A DNA stretch of 57,745 nucleotides from Paraglaciecola hydrolytica (GCF_001565895.1 NZ_LSNE01000003.1:508541-566285); one strand, 5' to 3'; positions 38,378 through 48,765 are shown, numbered from the stretch's first letter. A program made the numbers and translations. The notes: generated from the sequence alone by a model not told the origin.

Positions 38378-41300
38378 TTAAGCATGCAAATGGGAGTAAA
38401 TCACCCGCAAGCTTGTCAGTAATGACTTTTTAACACTGGGCCACGCAATACTGATGTTGTCGATTAAGCCCTGTGAGCAATGCGCATCTAAGCGCGTGAC
38501 CTGATCAATCAGGGCGACCGAATTTACTCGATTAGCCAAGGCCAACATTTGCCTGACGCTGCTTTTTATCTTGGTTAAATCTTCTTCTTCCATGCCTTCA
38601 TCGGTAACTGTGACAATTTTTTCCAGTTCATCCATCAGCGCATTTAAGGCCACAGGTAAAGGGCCTGGATTGCTTTGTTTTTGTAAATAAGGCAATAAAT
38701 CAAACCAGGCTTCAGCGTTAGCGGGCAGTGGTAAGTTGGCAAATGGTGGGATCACTCTGCTGTCGTTTTTAAGATCCTCTGTCTGAGCCTGTTGCAGCTC
38801 TTCTTTATGGGCTGCCACCAACGCTTTTTCTTGCTCTGTGAGTTTAGCCTGACTGCTTTCAACTTGTTTTTGCGCATGTTGCAAGGCAGCCTCTTTGGAC
38901 TCTAGCTGGTCTTTGCTGTTGTTTAATTCCGCTTCCAGCGCAGCTAACTGTTTAGCCAGTTCAGATTGATTAGTATCCTGCGCATCCAGATTTTGTTTAC
39001 TGCTTTGATACTCCTGCTGCACAGCTTGCAGCTCTTCAGTGAGTGCCGCTTGTTTAGATTGCAGATCATTGATGTTTTGTTCTCTGCCCTGCAAGGTTTG
39101 TTGCTGCTGCGCCAATTGTTGATGCAGAGCTTTTTCTTGCTGTTCTTGTTGCTCAATACGTTGTTGCAATTCTTCTGCTTGACGGCGTGCTTGATTTAAC
39201 TCATCCAGCAATTTTTGCTCGCCTGACTGAGTTTGGCTCACCTGCGACTCGGCTTTTTGTAATTCAACTAAATTGCCTTGTAACTTGCTTTTCATCTCGG
39301 CATTTTGTTTTTCTGCTTCCAGCAAAGCATTTTGCAATTGCGTTTTTTGCTGCTCAATATCGGCTAAAAACTGACGACGCTGCTCATCGCTGCCTTCCAT
39401 CATCTCCCGTTGTTTGCTGGCACGTTTTTCTACGTCGGCCAACTCAATGGTGAGTTGTTCAAGTTTATGCTGCTGTTCAATACGTTCGCGTTTTTCTTTA
39501 TCGGCTAAACGTTGTTTTTCGTCGAGCTGACGCTGGGTTTCTTGCAATTGTTGTTGTTTGGCTTCGGCCTCTTGTTTTAAGGCTGTTTGTTGCTCACGCC
39601 ATTGTTGATCACTTTGCGAAATCTGTTGTTGCTGCTCAGCTTCTTTATCTTTAAGGGCGGATAATTCGGCCTGCAGTTGACTAAAAATTTCCTGCTGGCG
39701 CGCTTTTTCGGCTTTTTCGGCCTCAGTTTGCTGTTTGGCCTCGTTTAATACTTGTTCGGTTTGTAAGAGTTTTTGCTGTTTCTCGATTAACTCAGCCTGC
39801 AACTGTTCTTGTTGTTGCTGCCAGCTTTGGCTGGCTTGATTGCTCTGCTGCTGATGTTGCAACGACACTTGCTCCATCTGCGCCAGTTCTTCTTGTAACT
39901 TTTGCAGCACTTGCTGTTGCTGCTCTTTTTCAGCCTTTTCTTGCGCCGAGGCTTTTTGCGTTTCATCCAAGGTTTGCTGGGTTTCATTAAGTAAAAGCTG
40001 CTTAGCTTCGAGCTCTTTCATGAGCTGCGCCTGTTGTTGCTGCATATCACCTTTTTGCTGATCGCTCATCTCTTCAAACTTGTGCATTTCGTGTTGCAGA
40101 TGTTCGATGTGACGAGCTTTGCTCGACAACTCAGATTGCGCGGTATGACAGGTAAACTCTAATTGACGGCGCTGTTCTTCGGCTTCTTCACTGGCTTTAC
40201 GTTGATTAATCAACAACTCACGCAATTTTTCGGTGGTACGGCCTGAGCTACTAAGCTGGGATTGCAAGGCATTGATCTGGGTACTGACATCCACTATCTG
40301 TTGATCTTTGTCTTCAATGGATTGTTTAAGTGACTCTATCTGGGTAACAAAATCGCTCATTTTTTGTTGCTGATTTTGTTGCTCTTTTTGCAAATTTTGG
40401 GTGAGTTTTTCACTTTGTACTAACTTGGTTTGCACGGCAGCATGTTTACGCTCTGAGTATTGCAGCGCATCGGCGATTTGATTACGTTGCTCTTGCAAAC
40501 CACGTACTTTAGCCACTGAGCTTTCTAACTGCTCACCTAACTCGGCATTGAGGTTTTCGCTTTCGAGCAGCTTTTCACGGCTGTGTTTATAGTCGTGTTG
40601 CAAGCGCTGCAAATTGTCACTCACATCCTGATGAGCTTGTTGCAAGTCAGATATTTCACTTTGTTTTTCGCTTAGATCTTCTTGCGCGGCTTGTAACTGC
40701 GTTTGGGTATCAGCCAGACTTTTAACCTTGTTGGCCAACAAGTCTTGACTGCTCTCCAGTAGTTTTTGTTTTTCTTCAACCTGTCGTTGCGCTGCCTGTT
40801 GCAGATTTATTGCTTCAAGTCTGGCGCGCTCGGCTTCTTTAATGGCTCTAAAATCTTTCCATACACATAAAATCGTGTCGCCATCTTGCCCATTAGCCAA
40901 AGGCAAAAAGGTAATTTGGCAAGGCAGAATTTGTGCATTGACCTGATGTTCCCATAACAAAGATTGAATTTTGCCATCCACTTTGATATTGCCAATGATT
41001 TTCTCAAGTTCAGCCACGGCCTCTTGGTCTTTATTCAAGCCGGGAGCATAGGGAGTAAAACCCAATAACTCTTGTTGATCTTCGAGCATAAAAAAGTCAC
41101 AAGCTGCCGTATTTAGGCTACTAAAACCTTTTTCAGTTAATACCGCCATGGGCTCGTTACTATGCTGCAACAGGGTTTCAAACCTGTCACGTTGCCACTG
41201 TTCAGCCGAAATATCGGCTATCCAGCACAAATATTGTTGTTGCTCTTTATCCCATAAATCAATGTTTAACTCACTAGGTAACACCAAGCCATGCTGGCCT

Positions 41301-42877
41301 TGCAGCAGCGCTTTAAAGCCATGTAAGTGGCCATGCTGATGTAGATTTTTAGCTGCTTTAGCCGAATGATTTGGATCGTTAAACAGTTGATAAAAAGTGG
41401 TTTTTTTCAGTTCTTTTTCACTGCTGCCTAAACGCTTAGTCATAGCTTGGTTGGCTTGCAGAATATTGTCATTGCCATCAAAAGTTGCAATGGCAAGTGG
41501 GGCTAAATGCATAAAATCAGCTAAGCGTTTTCGCTCTCTTTCGACAAGTAATTTAGTTTGTTTAATCTCGCTAATATCTTCGAGCATACCCACCATGCCA
41601 GCACGGTTGCCTTGCTCGTCACCATAATATTTAAGGCTTAAACGTATATTACGCACAACTTTATCAAAGCTAGTCAGCTCAAATTCTTTGTCTTGACCAA
41701 AACGCGATACGCTAAAATCTCCCTGACTGCTGTGATGTAACTGTTTAATATTATCCGGGAAAAAATCGAAATTACTGATGTCCTGAGATTTGATCTTACT
41801 TAAGCTCGTTTTAAACAGATTTTCAAAAGCCGAGTTACAACTCACCACCTGAGCTGAATTATCCAGTATATACAAGGCGTGGCGGCTGGACGTGAGCAAG
41901 GCTTTAGCCAGTTGTTCACTCACTTGCGCTTGTTGCAAACCTTTGGCCAGAGCGCTTTGATTTTGCACCACAAAATGTAATGCCAGCGCTTCGCCTTTAT
42001 CATTGTATTGGGTCACCAAACCAAATAAACGCACCAACAACTTGCCTTGCTCAGTGGTGAAATGGCTATTGACTTCAATGCTCGACTCTTTTTTAAGGCG
42101 CTCTAAGGCCTGATTAAATTCAAAGAGATCGGCTTTATCTACAAGGTTTTGTAAGGTTTTTAGCTCGCCAGTAGGCGGGGTTTGTAAACCCAACATGTTG
42201 GCAAACAAGGCATTACTGCTGAAGGTTTTTTTATCCAAATTCAGGCTAAATTGACCCAATTGGGTATTATCAAACACGACTTCAAGATGTTTGATATCAC
42301 TGGCTTGTTTATCCAGTTTTATCTGAAAATTAGTGATGTCTGCAAGCGTGATAACCGCTGCAATATCAGCGGGAAAATCATTTGAAGTAGTAAAACTCAG
42401 TAATAAATGACGATTACGGGCAAAAATTTGTAATTTACTGGCTTGTTTATCGTTGAGTTTTTGTTCTATAAGCTGGGCTATATCAGTAGCAAAAAAACCA
42501 CTGAAAGGTTTGTGTAAGATGTCTTCGGATTTTTTACCCAGAAAATAACAGCCTGAGCGATTAACAAATACAATTTCGCCTTGCTGATTAAGCTGCACAC
42601 AGCCCTCAGTAAAACTATCAAAAAAGGCCAGTTGCTGGGAAAGTTGCAGAGCTTGCTGGGATATCTTTTTGCGATTACGCCAAGAACCGAATTTTTGCAG
42701 CAGAATGATGATAAGTAATAAAGCAATTAATCCACCAAGGCCATACAAAACAAGGTCAACTTGCTCTACGCTCAATGCAAGAACTTGTTCACCTAGGGCA
42801 AAACTCTTGGGGCTCAGCACCAGTAACAGGCTAGCAGAAAATCCTCTAACACAGGCCGAACGCAACAACTTAAACAT
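38378..42877 (-). CDS. Large membrane-anchored multi-PAS, coiled-coil protein
   Basis: The product has 1499 residues from the ATG at 42877; a GTG at 42907 is also in frame. A signal-like N-terminus (FSASLLLVLSPKSFA) is followed by a transmembrane helix (VDLVLYGLGGLIALLLIIILL, in the first ~65 residues). About five PAS-type modules span ~85-690, then a Gln/Glu-rich coiled coil (~690-1390) that contains three tandem 74-residue repeats at 948-1169. The last ~110 residues form a helical, Hpt-like bundle without a convincing phospho-His motif. There is no kinase, GGDEF, EAL or methyl-accepting signature. It resembles a sensor scaffold. Function is unknown. It is convergent with the channel gene. 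Confidence 0.85.
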   Translation of the reverse strand: MFKLLRSACVRGFSASLLLVLSPKSFALGEQVLALSVEQVDLVLYGLGGLIALLLIIILLQKFGSWRNRKKISQQALQLSQQLAFFDSFTEGCVQLNQQGEIVFVNRSGCYFLGKKSEDILHKPFSGFFATDIAQLIEQKLNDKQASKLQIFARNRHLLLSFTTSNDFPADIAAVITLADITNFQIKLDKQASDIKHLEVVFDNTQLGQFSLNLDKKTFSSNALFANMLGLQTPPTGELKTLQNLVDKADLFEFNQALERLKKESSIEVNSHFTTEQGKLLVRLFGLVTQYNDKGEALALHFVVQNQSALAKGLQQAQVSEQLAKALLTSSRHALYILDNSAQVVSCNSAFENLFKTSLSKIKSQDISNFDFFPDNIKQLHHSSQGDFSVSRFGQDKEFELTSFDKVVRNIRLSLKYYGDEQGNRAGMVGMLEDISEIKQTKLLVERERKRLADFMHLAPLAIATFDGNDNILQANQAMTKRLGSSEKELKKTTFYQLFNDPNHSAKAAKNLHQHGHLHGFKALLQGQHGLVLPSELNIDLWDKEQQQYLCWIADISAEQWQRDRFETLLQHSNEPMAVLTEKGFSSLNTAACDFFMLEDQQELLGFTPYAPGLNKDQEAVAELEKIIGNIKVDGKIQSLLWEHQVNAQILPCQITFLPLANGQDGDTILCVWKDFRAIKEAERARLEAINLQQAAQRQVEEKQKLLESSQDLLANKVKSLADTQTQLQAAQEDLSEKQSEISDLQQAHQDVSDNLQRLQHDYKHSREKLLESENLNAELGEQLESSVAKVRGLQEQRNQIADALQYSERKHAAVQTKLVQSEKLTQNLQKEQQNQQQKMSDFVTQIESLKQSIEDKDQQIVDVSTQINALQSQLSSSGRTTEKLRELLINQRKASEEAEEQRRQLEFTCHTAQSELSSKARHIEHLQHEMHKFEEMSDQQKGDMQQQQAQLMKELEAKQLLLNETQQTLDETQKASAQEKAEKEQQQQVLQKLQEELAQMEQVSLQHQQQSNQASQSWQQQQEQLQAELIEKQQKLLQTEQVLNEAKQQTEAEKAEKARQQEIFSQLQAELSALKDKEAEQQQQISQSDQQWREQQTALKQEAEAKQQQLQETQRQLDEKQRLADKEKRERIEQQHKLEQLTIELADVEKRASKQREMMEGSDEQRRQFLADIEQQKTQLQNALLEAEKQNAEMKSKLQGNLVELQKAESQVSQTQSGEQKLLDELNQARRQAEELQQRIEQQEQQEKALHQQLAQQQQTLQGREQNINDLQSKQAALTEELQAVQQEYQSSKQNLDAQDTNQSELAKQLAALEAELNNSKDQLESKEAALQHAQKQVESSQAKLTEQEKALVAAHKEELQQAQTEDLKNDSRVIPPFANLPLPANAEAWFDLLPYLQKQSNPGPLPVALNALMDELEKIVTVTDEGMEEEDLTKIKSSVRQMLALANRVNSVALIDQVTRLDAHCSQGLIDNISIAWPSVKKSLLTSLRVIYSHLHA

Positions 42878-42960
42878 CCACTTTTTATCCCTAACAACGT
42901 TGAACACATTGTACAGGATAGACTTTTAGGCCGCGTTTAAAAAGCTTGTTAAACATTTAA

Positions 42961-42993
42961 GCGTATCAGGAAAAATACCTGATACGCTTTTTT
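42961..42993 (+). terminator. Hairpin with T-run oriented against its neighbouring genes
   Basis: The perfect stem GCGTATCAGG / CCTGATACGC (42961-42970 and 42978-42987) is followed by TTTTTT on the plus strand. Both flanking genes are on the minus strand, where the hairpin is followed only by TTAAATG. It may still end the RND operon transcript poorly, or end an unrecognised plus-strand transcript. Confidence 0.65.
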
Positions 42994-43040
42994 ATTGCGC
43001 TCACTAGCTTTAATCAAATAATGAGCCAGTAATCTTTGGC

Positions 43041-46000
43041 TTAAATTGATTTACCCACAAACTTGCTGCGGACTCTATCTAACAAAATATAGTTTACTGG
43101 CACCATTAACAAGGTGATAAAGGTAGCGAAAATAATACCAAAACCGAGTGACACCGCCATGGGGATCAAAAACTGAGCTTGGGTGGCTTTTTCAAACAAT
43201 AAGGGCATTAAACCGATAAAAGTGGTTAAGCTGGTTAACATGATCGGCCGAAAACGTACTACTCCTGCGGTGGTAACCGCTTCGATTAGATCCATTCCTT
43301 CACTGCGCTTTTTATTGACAAAATCCACCAATACTAACGAATCGTTAACGACCACACCTATCAAGGCCAGCATGCCCAATAGGCTCATGATGGTTAGCTC
43401 CATGCCCATTACCCAATGCCCCATCACGGCCCCTATCATGCCAAAAGGGATAACACTCATGACGATAATCGGTTGCCAATAGGATTTAAACGGGATGGCT
43501 AACAAGGTGTAAATAACAAAAAACACAAATAACAGGGCCCAAGCCAACGAACCAAAAGACTCTGCTTGTTCTTTGGCTTCGCCTTCCATGGTGTAGTTCA
43601 CCCCAGGATACTGTACCATTAAGTCATTTAAGTAAGTGCTTAGATCGGCTTGTAACACTGTCATGTTGGTATTGCTTTTTTCAATATCAGCACTGACGTT
43701 GAGGGTTCTGAAACGATCAATCCTTAAAATAGAGGTAGGACTTTGACCTGGAATAAGTTTGGCGACATGAGACAAAGGCACTGTACTACCACTTGGAGTA
43801 GTGATTAAAATATTTTGCAGATCAGCCACCGAGCGCCGCTCACTCAAGGGTAGACGCACCATCACCCGCACATCATCGCGGCCTCGTTGAATACGTTGAA
43901 CTTGCGCACCAAAAAAGGAGTTACGGATTTGAGTTGAAACACTGACACGGTTGAGCCCCAAGGCTAAGCCTTGTTCGGTTAGTTCAACTTGCAGTTCTTG
44001 TTTACCGTCAGACATGCTATCGGCAATATCAAACACAGTAGGATAAGTGGATAAACGGCTTTTAATTAACTCCGCCACTTCTTGTAAGGTATCTAATGAA
44101 TTGGCACTGAGTTGAATTTCAATAGGATTAGAACTACGGCCAATTTCGGCTCTGAACGTCAAACTTTCAGCACCGGGTATTTCACCAATCATATCGCGCC
44201 ACTCAGCGACTAACTGGGTAGAGGTAATAGCCGATTCGCGTTTTTCAGCCGGAGTAATTTCAAAACGAACCTGGCCCGTATTAGAAGCCCCACCACGATT
44301 GCCGGTGGTAGCCAAAATGTTGAGGATCACACTTTCACCGCTGTCAGCATCACGGTATTTTTCTTGTAAGGTGCGGGCTTTGTTCGACATGTCGATAACA
44401 TGATTATTCGTCACTTCAAAGGGCGTACCTGTGGGTAAAGTCAGGCTAACGCGCACTGTTTCACTAGGAATACGTGGGAAAAACACAAACTTGGTCCAGC
44501 CACTCATGATCAACGCCAAAATAATCAAAAAGGTACCGACAAACAGACTCAGAGTAGTCAGTTTATTATTTAGGGCGCGTTTTAAAATGGGTTGATAATA
44601 TTTGATAATGCCGCGCTCAAAACCATCAGCAAAGCGCTGTTGAAACTGATCGAACTTAGAAGGTTTGCCTTTTTGATCCCGCAGTTTCAGGTATTTAAGG
44701 TGGGCAGGTAAGACAAACTTAGATTCAATTAAAGAAAACAATAAGACTGGGATCACGACGACCGGTAGTTGGGCAAACAAGGCTCCGCGGGCACCTTCAA
44801 TAAAAGCCAAAGGCATAAACGCCGCTACCGTGGTAAGTACGCCAAAGGTCACTGGCGTAGCCACTTCTTGGGTACCAAGAATGGCCGCTTCTTCGCCGGA
44901 TTTGGCGGTTTTGAGTTTGGTATAAACGTTTTCGCCCGTGACAATGGCATCGTCCACCACTATGCCTAGCACCAATATAAAACCAAACAAACTCATAATG
45001 TTGAGGGTTACGCCAAACAAAGGCATAGCTAAAAACGCGCCCATAAAAGATACCGGAATACCGATAAATACCCAAAAAGCGATGGCTGGACGTAAAAACA
45101 AAGTAAGTAAGGCCAGCACCAATACTCCACCTTGTAGAGCATTAGTGGTTAAGGTAGACAAACGACTTTTAACTAATTCTGAATCATCATCCCAATAACT
45201 GAGCTCAAACCCCTGTGGTAAATTGATTTGTTGTTCAACAATAAAGTCTTTCACTTCATCGGCCACAGTAATCGCACTTTGTGGGCCAATACGATACACA
45301 TCTAAAAACGCCGCTTGTTTACCATTAAAACGAGTCCGCACCGGAGTCTCTTCAAAATCGTCACTAATATTCGCGATATCTCCTAAACGAATAAGCGTGC
45401 CGTCGGCCTGATTTTTTATCACTATGTTGGCAAATTCATCTTTACGATAAGCCTGACCTTTGGAGCGGATCAGTACGTCACCCCCATCGGTTTTTAAGTT
45501 ACCTGCCGACACATCACTGCTAAAACTGCTGATAGCATTAGAAACTTGCGCCAAACTTAAGTTGTACTGACGTAAGGTGTCTTGGCTGATTTCCACGGCG
45601 ATTTCGTAGTTACGCACACCACTTAGCTCAACCTGAGTAACATTGGGCAGTGTTAACAACTGGTCACGGATATGCTCGGCAAATTCACGGGTTTCTTTTT
45701 CGCCATAATCACTGGCGATGGTCACTGCTATAACTTCGCGTTTACGCTCAGCTAGCGCCACTATGGGTTTTTCTGCATCCACCGGAAAAGTATTAATCGC
45801 ATCTACCCGGCTTTTGATATCGGCTAGCAACTCGCGGGGATCATAACCATTCTCGAGCTCGATATTCACCGAGGCCGAGCCTTCCGATGATCGGCTTGTG
45901 ATATGTTTGATGCCTTCCAAATCCTGTACCGATTCTTCGATACGGATGGCTACACCTTGCTCCACATCTTCTGGGGTAGAGCCACGCAGCGATACCGATA

Positions 46001-46136
46001 CACTAATAGTATCGCTTTCAAATGATGGGAAGACTTCAAGTGGGATTTGTGTAGTTAGCGAAAACAAGCCCGCTAATACTATGCTGATCAACAGTAAGTT
46101 AGCTGCCACATGATTTTTGGCAAACCAGGCTATCAT
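43041..46136 (-). CDS. RND-family efflux transporter permease
   Basis: The product has 1031 residues, normal for the family, with 12 predicted helices and two large periplasmic loops. Helix 4 has the proton-relay pair in GIVVDDAIVTGENV. In helix 10 the usual Lys of AcrB-type pumps is replaced in VVVNDSLVLVDFV, as in many acriflavin-type subfamily members. It exports small molecules by proton antiport through the adaptor and outer-membrane channel encoded upstream. It overlaps the adaptor gene by four bases. The substrate cannot be predicted. Confidence 0.95.
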   Translation of the reverse strand: MIAWFAKNHVAANLLLISIVLAGLFSLTTQIPLEVFPSFESDTISVSVSLRGSTPEDVEQGVAIRIEESVQDLEGIKHITSRSSEGSASVNIELENGYDPRELLADIKSRVDAINTFPVDAEKPIVALAERKREVIAVTIASDYGEKETREFAEHIRDQLLTLPNVTQVELSGVRNYEIAVEISQDTLRQYNLSLAQVSNAISSFSSDVSAGNLKTDGGDVLIRSKGQAYRKDEFANIVIKNQADGTLIRLGDIANISDDFEETPVRTRFNGKQAAFLDVYRIGPQSAITVADEVKDFIVEQQINLPQGFELSYWDDDSELVKSRLSTLTTNALQGGVLVLALLTLFLRPAIAFWVFIGIPVSFMGAFLAMPLFGVTLNIMSLFGFILVLGIVVDDAIVTGENVYTKLKTAKSGEEAAILGTQEVATPVTFGVLTTVAAFMPLAFIEGARGALFAQLPVVVIPVLLFSLIESKFVLPAHLKYLKLRDQKGKPSKFDQFQQRFADGFERGIIKYYQPILKRALNNKLTTLSLFVGTFLIILALIMSGWTKFVFFPRIPSETVRVSLTLPTGTPFEVTNNHVIDMSNKARTLQEKYRDADSGESVILNILATTGNRGGASNTGQVRFEITPAEKRESAITSTQLVAEWRDMIGEIPGAESLTFRAEIGRSSNPIEIQLSANSLDTLQEVAELIKSRLSTYPTVFDIADSMSDGKQELQVELTEQGLALGLNRVSVSTQIRNSFFGAQVQRIQRGRDDVRVMVRLPLSERRSVADLQNILITTPSGSTVPLSHVAKLIPGQSPTSILRIDRFRTLNVSADIEKSNTNMTVLQADLSTYLNDLMVQYPGVNYTMEGEAKEQAESFGSLAWALLFVFFVIYTLLAIPFKSYWQPIIVMSVIPFGMIGAVMGHWVMGMELTIMSLLGMLALIGVVVNDSLVLVDFVNKKRSEGMDLIEAVTTAGVVRFRPIMLTSLTTFIGLMPLLFEKATQAQFLIPMAVSLGFGIIFATFITLLMVPVNYILLDRVRSKFVGKSI

Positions 46137-47371
46137 GAGTTTGCTCCGCCAGACTTTTTAGCCCCATCGTTGCGCGGTTCTTGCCCCTTGAAGCCTTCTT
46201 GCCCTCTAATTTGATCTTGTCCTTTGATAGATACAGCCGTACCCGAACTCACTTGACCTAGTGGTGTTAACACTAATTGCTGACCAAACTCTAAACCACT
46301 GGCAATAATACTCTGTTGGCTGTTTTGCCAACGAATAACGATGTCTTTACGTTTAAGCACCCCCTGCTCCACAATATAGACATAACTACCCTGATAAATA
46401 GTGGCGTTAGGGATCATCAGCACACCAGATAACTCTCGGCCGCTAATTTGGGCTTTGACGTATTGGCCAATTTTTATTGGATATTTGTTAGTTGCAGTAG
46501 CTTTATAAGGATCGTTGATTTGTGCTACCACATAGAGTTGCTGCGCACCAGTATCAATAGCCCCTTCGGTACGGACCAAATTGCCTTGCCAATTTTGCTC
46601 ACCCACTAAATCTGAATGAAACAACACCGGTGAGCCTAAAGGCGTGTTACCGGCACCACGAAACTGCTCGGGCAAATCCATCAATTCCAAGTCTTTGTTT
46701 TTGATCGGTAAACGAATTTCGACCTTATCAGTGGCGTAGATTTCAGCTAACTGACTGTTATTACTAACAACCTGCCCCACATCGACATTTTTGCTTAATA
46801 CCCGCCCCGCATAAGGCGCAATAACTTTGGTGCGTTCTAAATTTAACTGGGATTTTTCAAGGGCTGCTTGGGCCGACAACACCTTGGCTTTGGCAGCTTC
46901 AAGTTGGGGTTTACGTAATACTAGGTTACTCGCCTGTTGACCATTACCTAAACGTTGCCAGTCAGTAAACGCTTGTTGTGCACGAGCTTCTTCTTCCAAC
47001 AAAGTCTGCTGGGCGGTTAAGACATTGGCTTGAGCAGTTTTAACATCGGCAAGATGATCACGATCATCAATTTGCGCCAACACTTCACCCTGCTCAAAAA
47101 AACCACCTTCACGAAATTGTGCGGCAATGCTGATGATTTGGCCGGACACCTGCGCCACTAAGATGCTTTGAGTTCGGGGTTTGACTACTCCATAACTTTC
47201 GACCTGCACATGATATTGCAATGCTTCAAGTTTTTGGGTTTCTACCACAATTTTTGCGGTTTTAGGTGCCCCGCCCCGTTGGGCTTCTGGTGGATTTGCC
47301 AAAATAAAATTAAATGCCAGTACAGTCGCAATAACAATTACAGTGGGAAGAAGAATTTTTTTGAGAGTCAT
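46133..47371 (-). CDS. RND efflux periplasmic adaptor (HlyD/MFP family)
   Basis: The product has 412 residues. An uncleaved or signal-anchor N-terminus (KKILLPTVIVIATVLAFNFILA) is followed by the lipoyl-like half-motifs (VAQVSGQIISI; VIAPYAGRVLSKNVDVGQVV), a helical hairpin between them, and a beta-barrel domain. The C-terminal tail is Gly/Gln-rich and charged. It links the inner-membrane pump to the outer-membrane channel. It starts two bases after the OMF stop and overlaps the pump gene, so the three are one operon. Confidence 0.94.
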   Translation of the reverse strand: MTLKKILLPTVIVIATVLAFNFILANPPEAQRGGAPKTAKIVVETQKLEALQYHVQVESYGVVKPRTQSILVAQVSGQIISIAAQFREGGFFEQGEVLAQIDDRDHLADVKTAQANVLTAQQTLLEEEARAQQAFTDWQRLGNGQQASNLVLRKPQLEAAKAKVLSAQAALEKSQLNLERTKVIAPYAGRVLSKNVDVGQVVSNNSQLAEIYATDKVEIRLPIKNKDLELMDLPEQFRGAGNTPLGSPVLFHSDLVGEQNWQGNLVRTEGAIDTGAQQLYVVAQINDPYKATATNKYPIKIGQYVKAQISGRELSGVLMIPNATIYQGSYVYIVEQGVLKRKDIVIRWQNSQQSIIASGLEFGQQLVLTPLGQVSSGTAVSIKGQDQIRGQEGFKGQEPRNDGAKKSGGANS

Positions 47372-47373
47372 GA

Positions 47374-48765
47374 TTACTGATCACTTGTAATGTTGTTGGC
47401 AGCAGAAAAATCACCACCTAGGGCGACATGTAAATTTACGCGATTACTAATAAGTTGATTTTTAAGCTCAATTAATGAGCTTTGTGCATCAAAGGAGCGA
47501 CCTTGCGCATCTAGTACCGTGGTATAAGTCACTAATCCGGTTTTGTATTGCTCAAAAGCTAGTTGCTCTGCAATAACCGCATTATCTCGCGCCGCTAGGG
47601 TGGCTTGGTAACGGGCAGCGAGTGAGCTTTCTTGGCTAATAGCCGTCTCGACTGAATTAAATGCACTATACAGCGTATCTAAATATTGTTGCTCACCTTG
47701 TTTAAGTGTCAGCTTGGCAATGTTTTCATTAGCCTTTAGTTTGCCGTTATTAAAAATCGGCGCGCTGATACTGCCAATCAATGACCACGCTAAGCTACTG
47801 GGCGAAAACACATCAGAGAGTTTTTCACCACTGTCACTTAAGGAGGCACTGAGATTAAGGCTAGGAAAACGCTGTTTATGGGCGTAAGCCAAAGCCGCGT
47901 CTTTGGCTAATAACTGATACCAACTGGCGACCAATTCAGGTTTACGAGTAACTAATTCGCTGGGTAAACCTTGGGGAATAGTATTCTCTAACAAGGGGAT
48001 TTTAGCACTTAAGGGCACCTGCCCTTTAGGATATTTGCCTAACAAACGCTCCAAAACACGTGAACTTTGTAAACTACTTGCCTGTTGCTGGGTAAGGCGT
48101 GAACGTTCGCTATGTAAGTTATTCCGAGCTAGATAAACATCAAGCGCGGCATTTAAACCTTGCTGGTAGCCCTGTTCAATAATATCCAAATTTTGTTCAG
48201 CATTATGGACACGGGCTTGATACAAAGCTTCTAGTTGCTGGGCACTTAAACTGTTAAACCACGCAATCACCACATCGGCGACTAACTGCTGCTTAGCCTG
48301 TTCAAAACTGGATTTTTGGGCCAAATAACTTAGATTGGCCTGACGCTGGGAAGCAGATAACTTACCCCATATATCCACTTCATAAGCAAGATTGAGACTG
48401 GCTGAACTGGTCGTAGCATAAGTAGTTGGTGTAGCACTTTTAGTACGACTATTACGCACCGACAAATCAAGACTTGGCAGCAAAGTTGCGCCACTGACAA
48501 TAACACGCTGCTCTTCTATTTCTAGCTGATAGGCTTGCTGCAACAAGTTCTGATTATGTGTTAGTGCCTGTTGCACCAGTTTAAACAAAAAAGGCTGTTT
48601 AAACTCTTGTAGCCAGTTATCCTCAACGACTAAGGCTTGGCTCTGTTGATGCCAATTAGCAGGTATATCAGCTTTGCTCTGCTGGGAATAAGTCTGATGT
48701 TGAGTGCTACATGCACTCAACATCATAGACAAGAAAATCAAGCCAAATAGTGTGTTTTTGTTCAT
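47374..48765 (-). CDS. Outer-membrane efflux lipoprotein (NodT/OprM family)
   Basis: The product has 463 residues. The lipobox LSAC has C19 followed by Ser-Thr, so it should be a lipidated trimeric TolC-like channel. The duplicated OEP helical-barrel pattern is visible (LVQQALTHNQNLLQQAYQLE; RNSRTKSATP; SYLAQKSSFEQAKQQLVADV in the first half). It is the first gene of the OMF-MFP-RND operon. No dedicated TetR or LysR regulator lies beside it. The 5' region towards ffh is about 170 bases and includes the ffh terminator. Confidence 0.93.
   Translation of the reverse strand: MNKNTLFGLIFLSMMLSACSTQHQTYSQQSKADIPANWHQQSQALVVEDNWLQEFKQPFLFKLVQQALTHNQNLLQQAYQLEIEEQRVIVSGATLLPSLDLSVRNSRTKSATPTTYATTSSASLNLAYEVDIWGKLSASQRQANLSYLAQKSSFEQAKQQLVADVVIAWFNSLSAQQLEALYQARVHNAEQNLDIIEQGYQQGLNAALDVYLARNNLHSERSRLTQQQASSLQSSRVLERLLGKYPKGQVPLSAKIPLLENTIPQGLPSELVTRKPELVASWYQLLAKDAALAYAHKQRFPSLNLSASLSDSGEKLSDVFSPSSLAWSLIGSISAPIFNNGKLKANENIAKLTLKQGEQQYLDTLYSAFNSVETAISQESSLAARYQATLAARDNAVIAEQLAFEQYKTGLVTYTTVLDAQGRSFDAQSSLIELKNQLISNRVNLHVALGGDFSAANNITSDQ

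Noticed and set aside
38363-38396. Inverted repeat between the convergent channel and PAS genes as a terminator
   Set aside because: The arms are imperfect (CTCCCGTTTTTTGC / GCAAATGGGAG) and no T-run follows on either strand.
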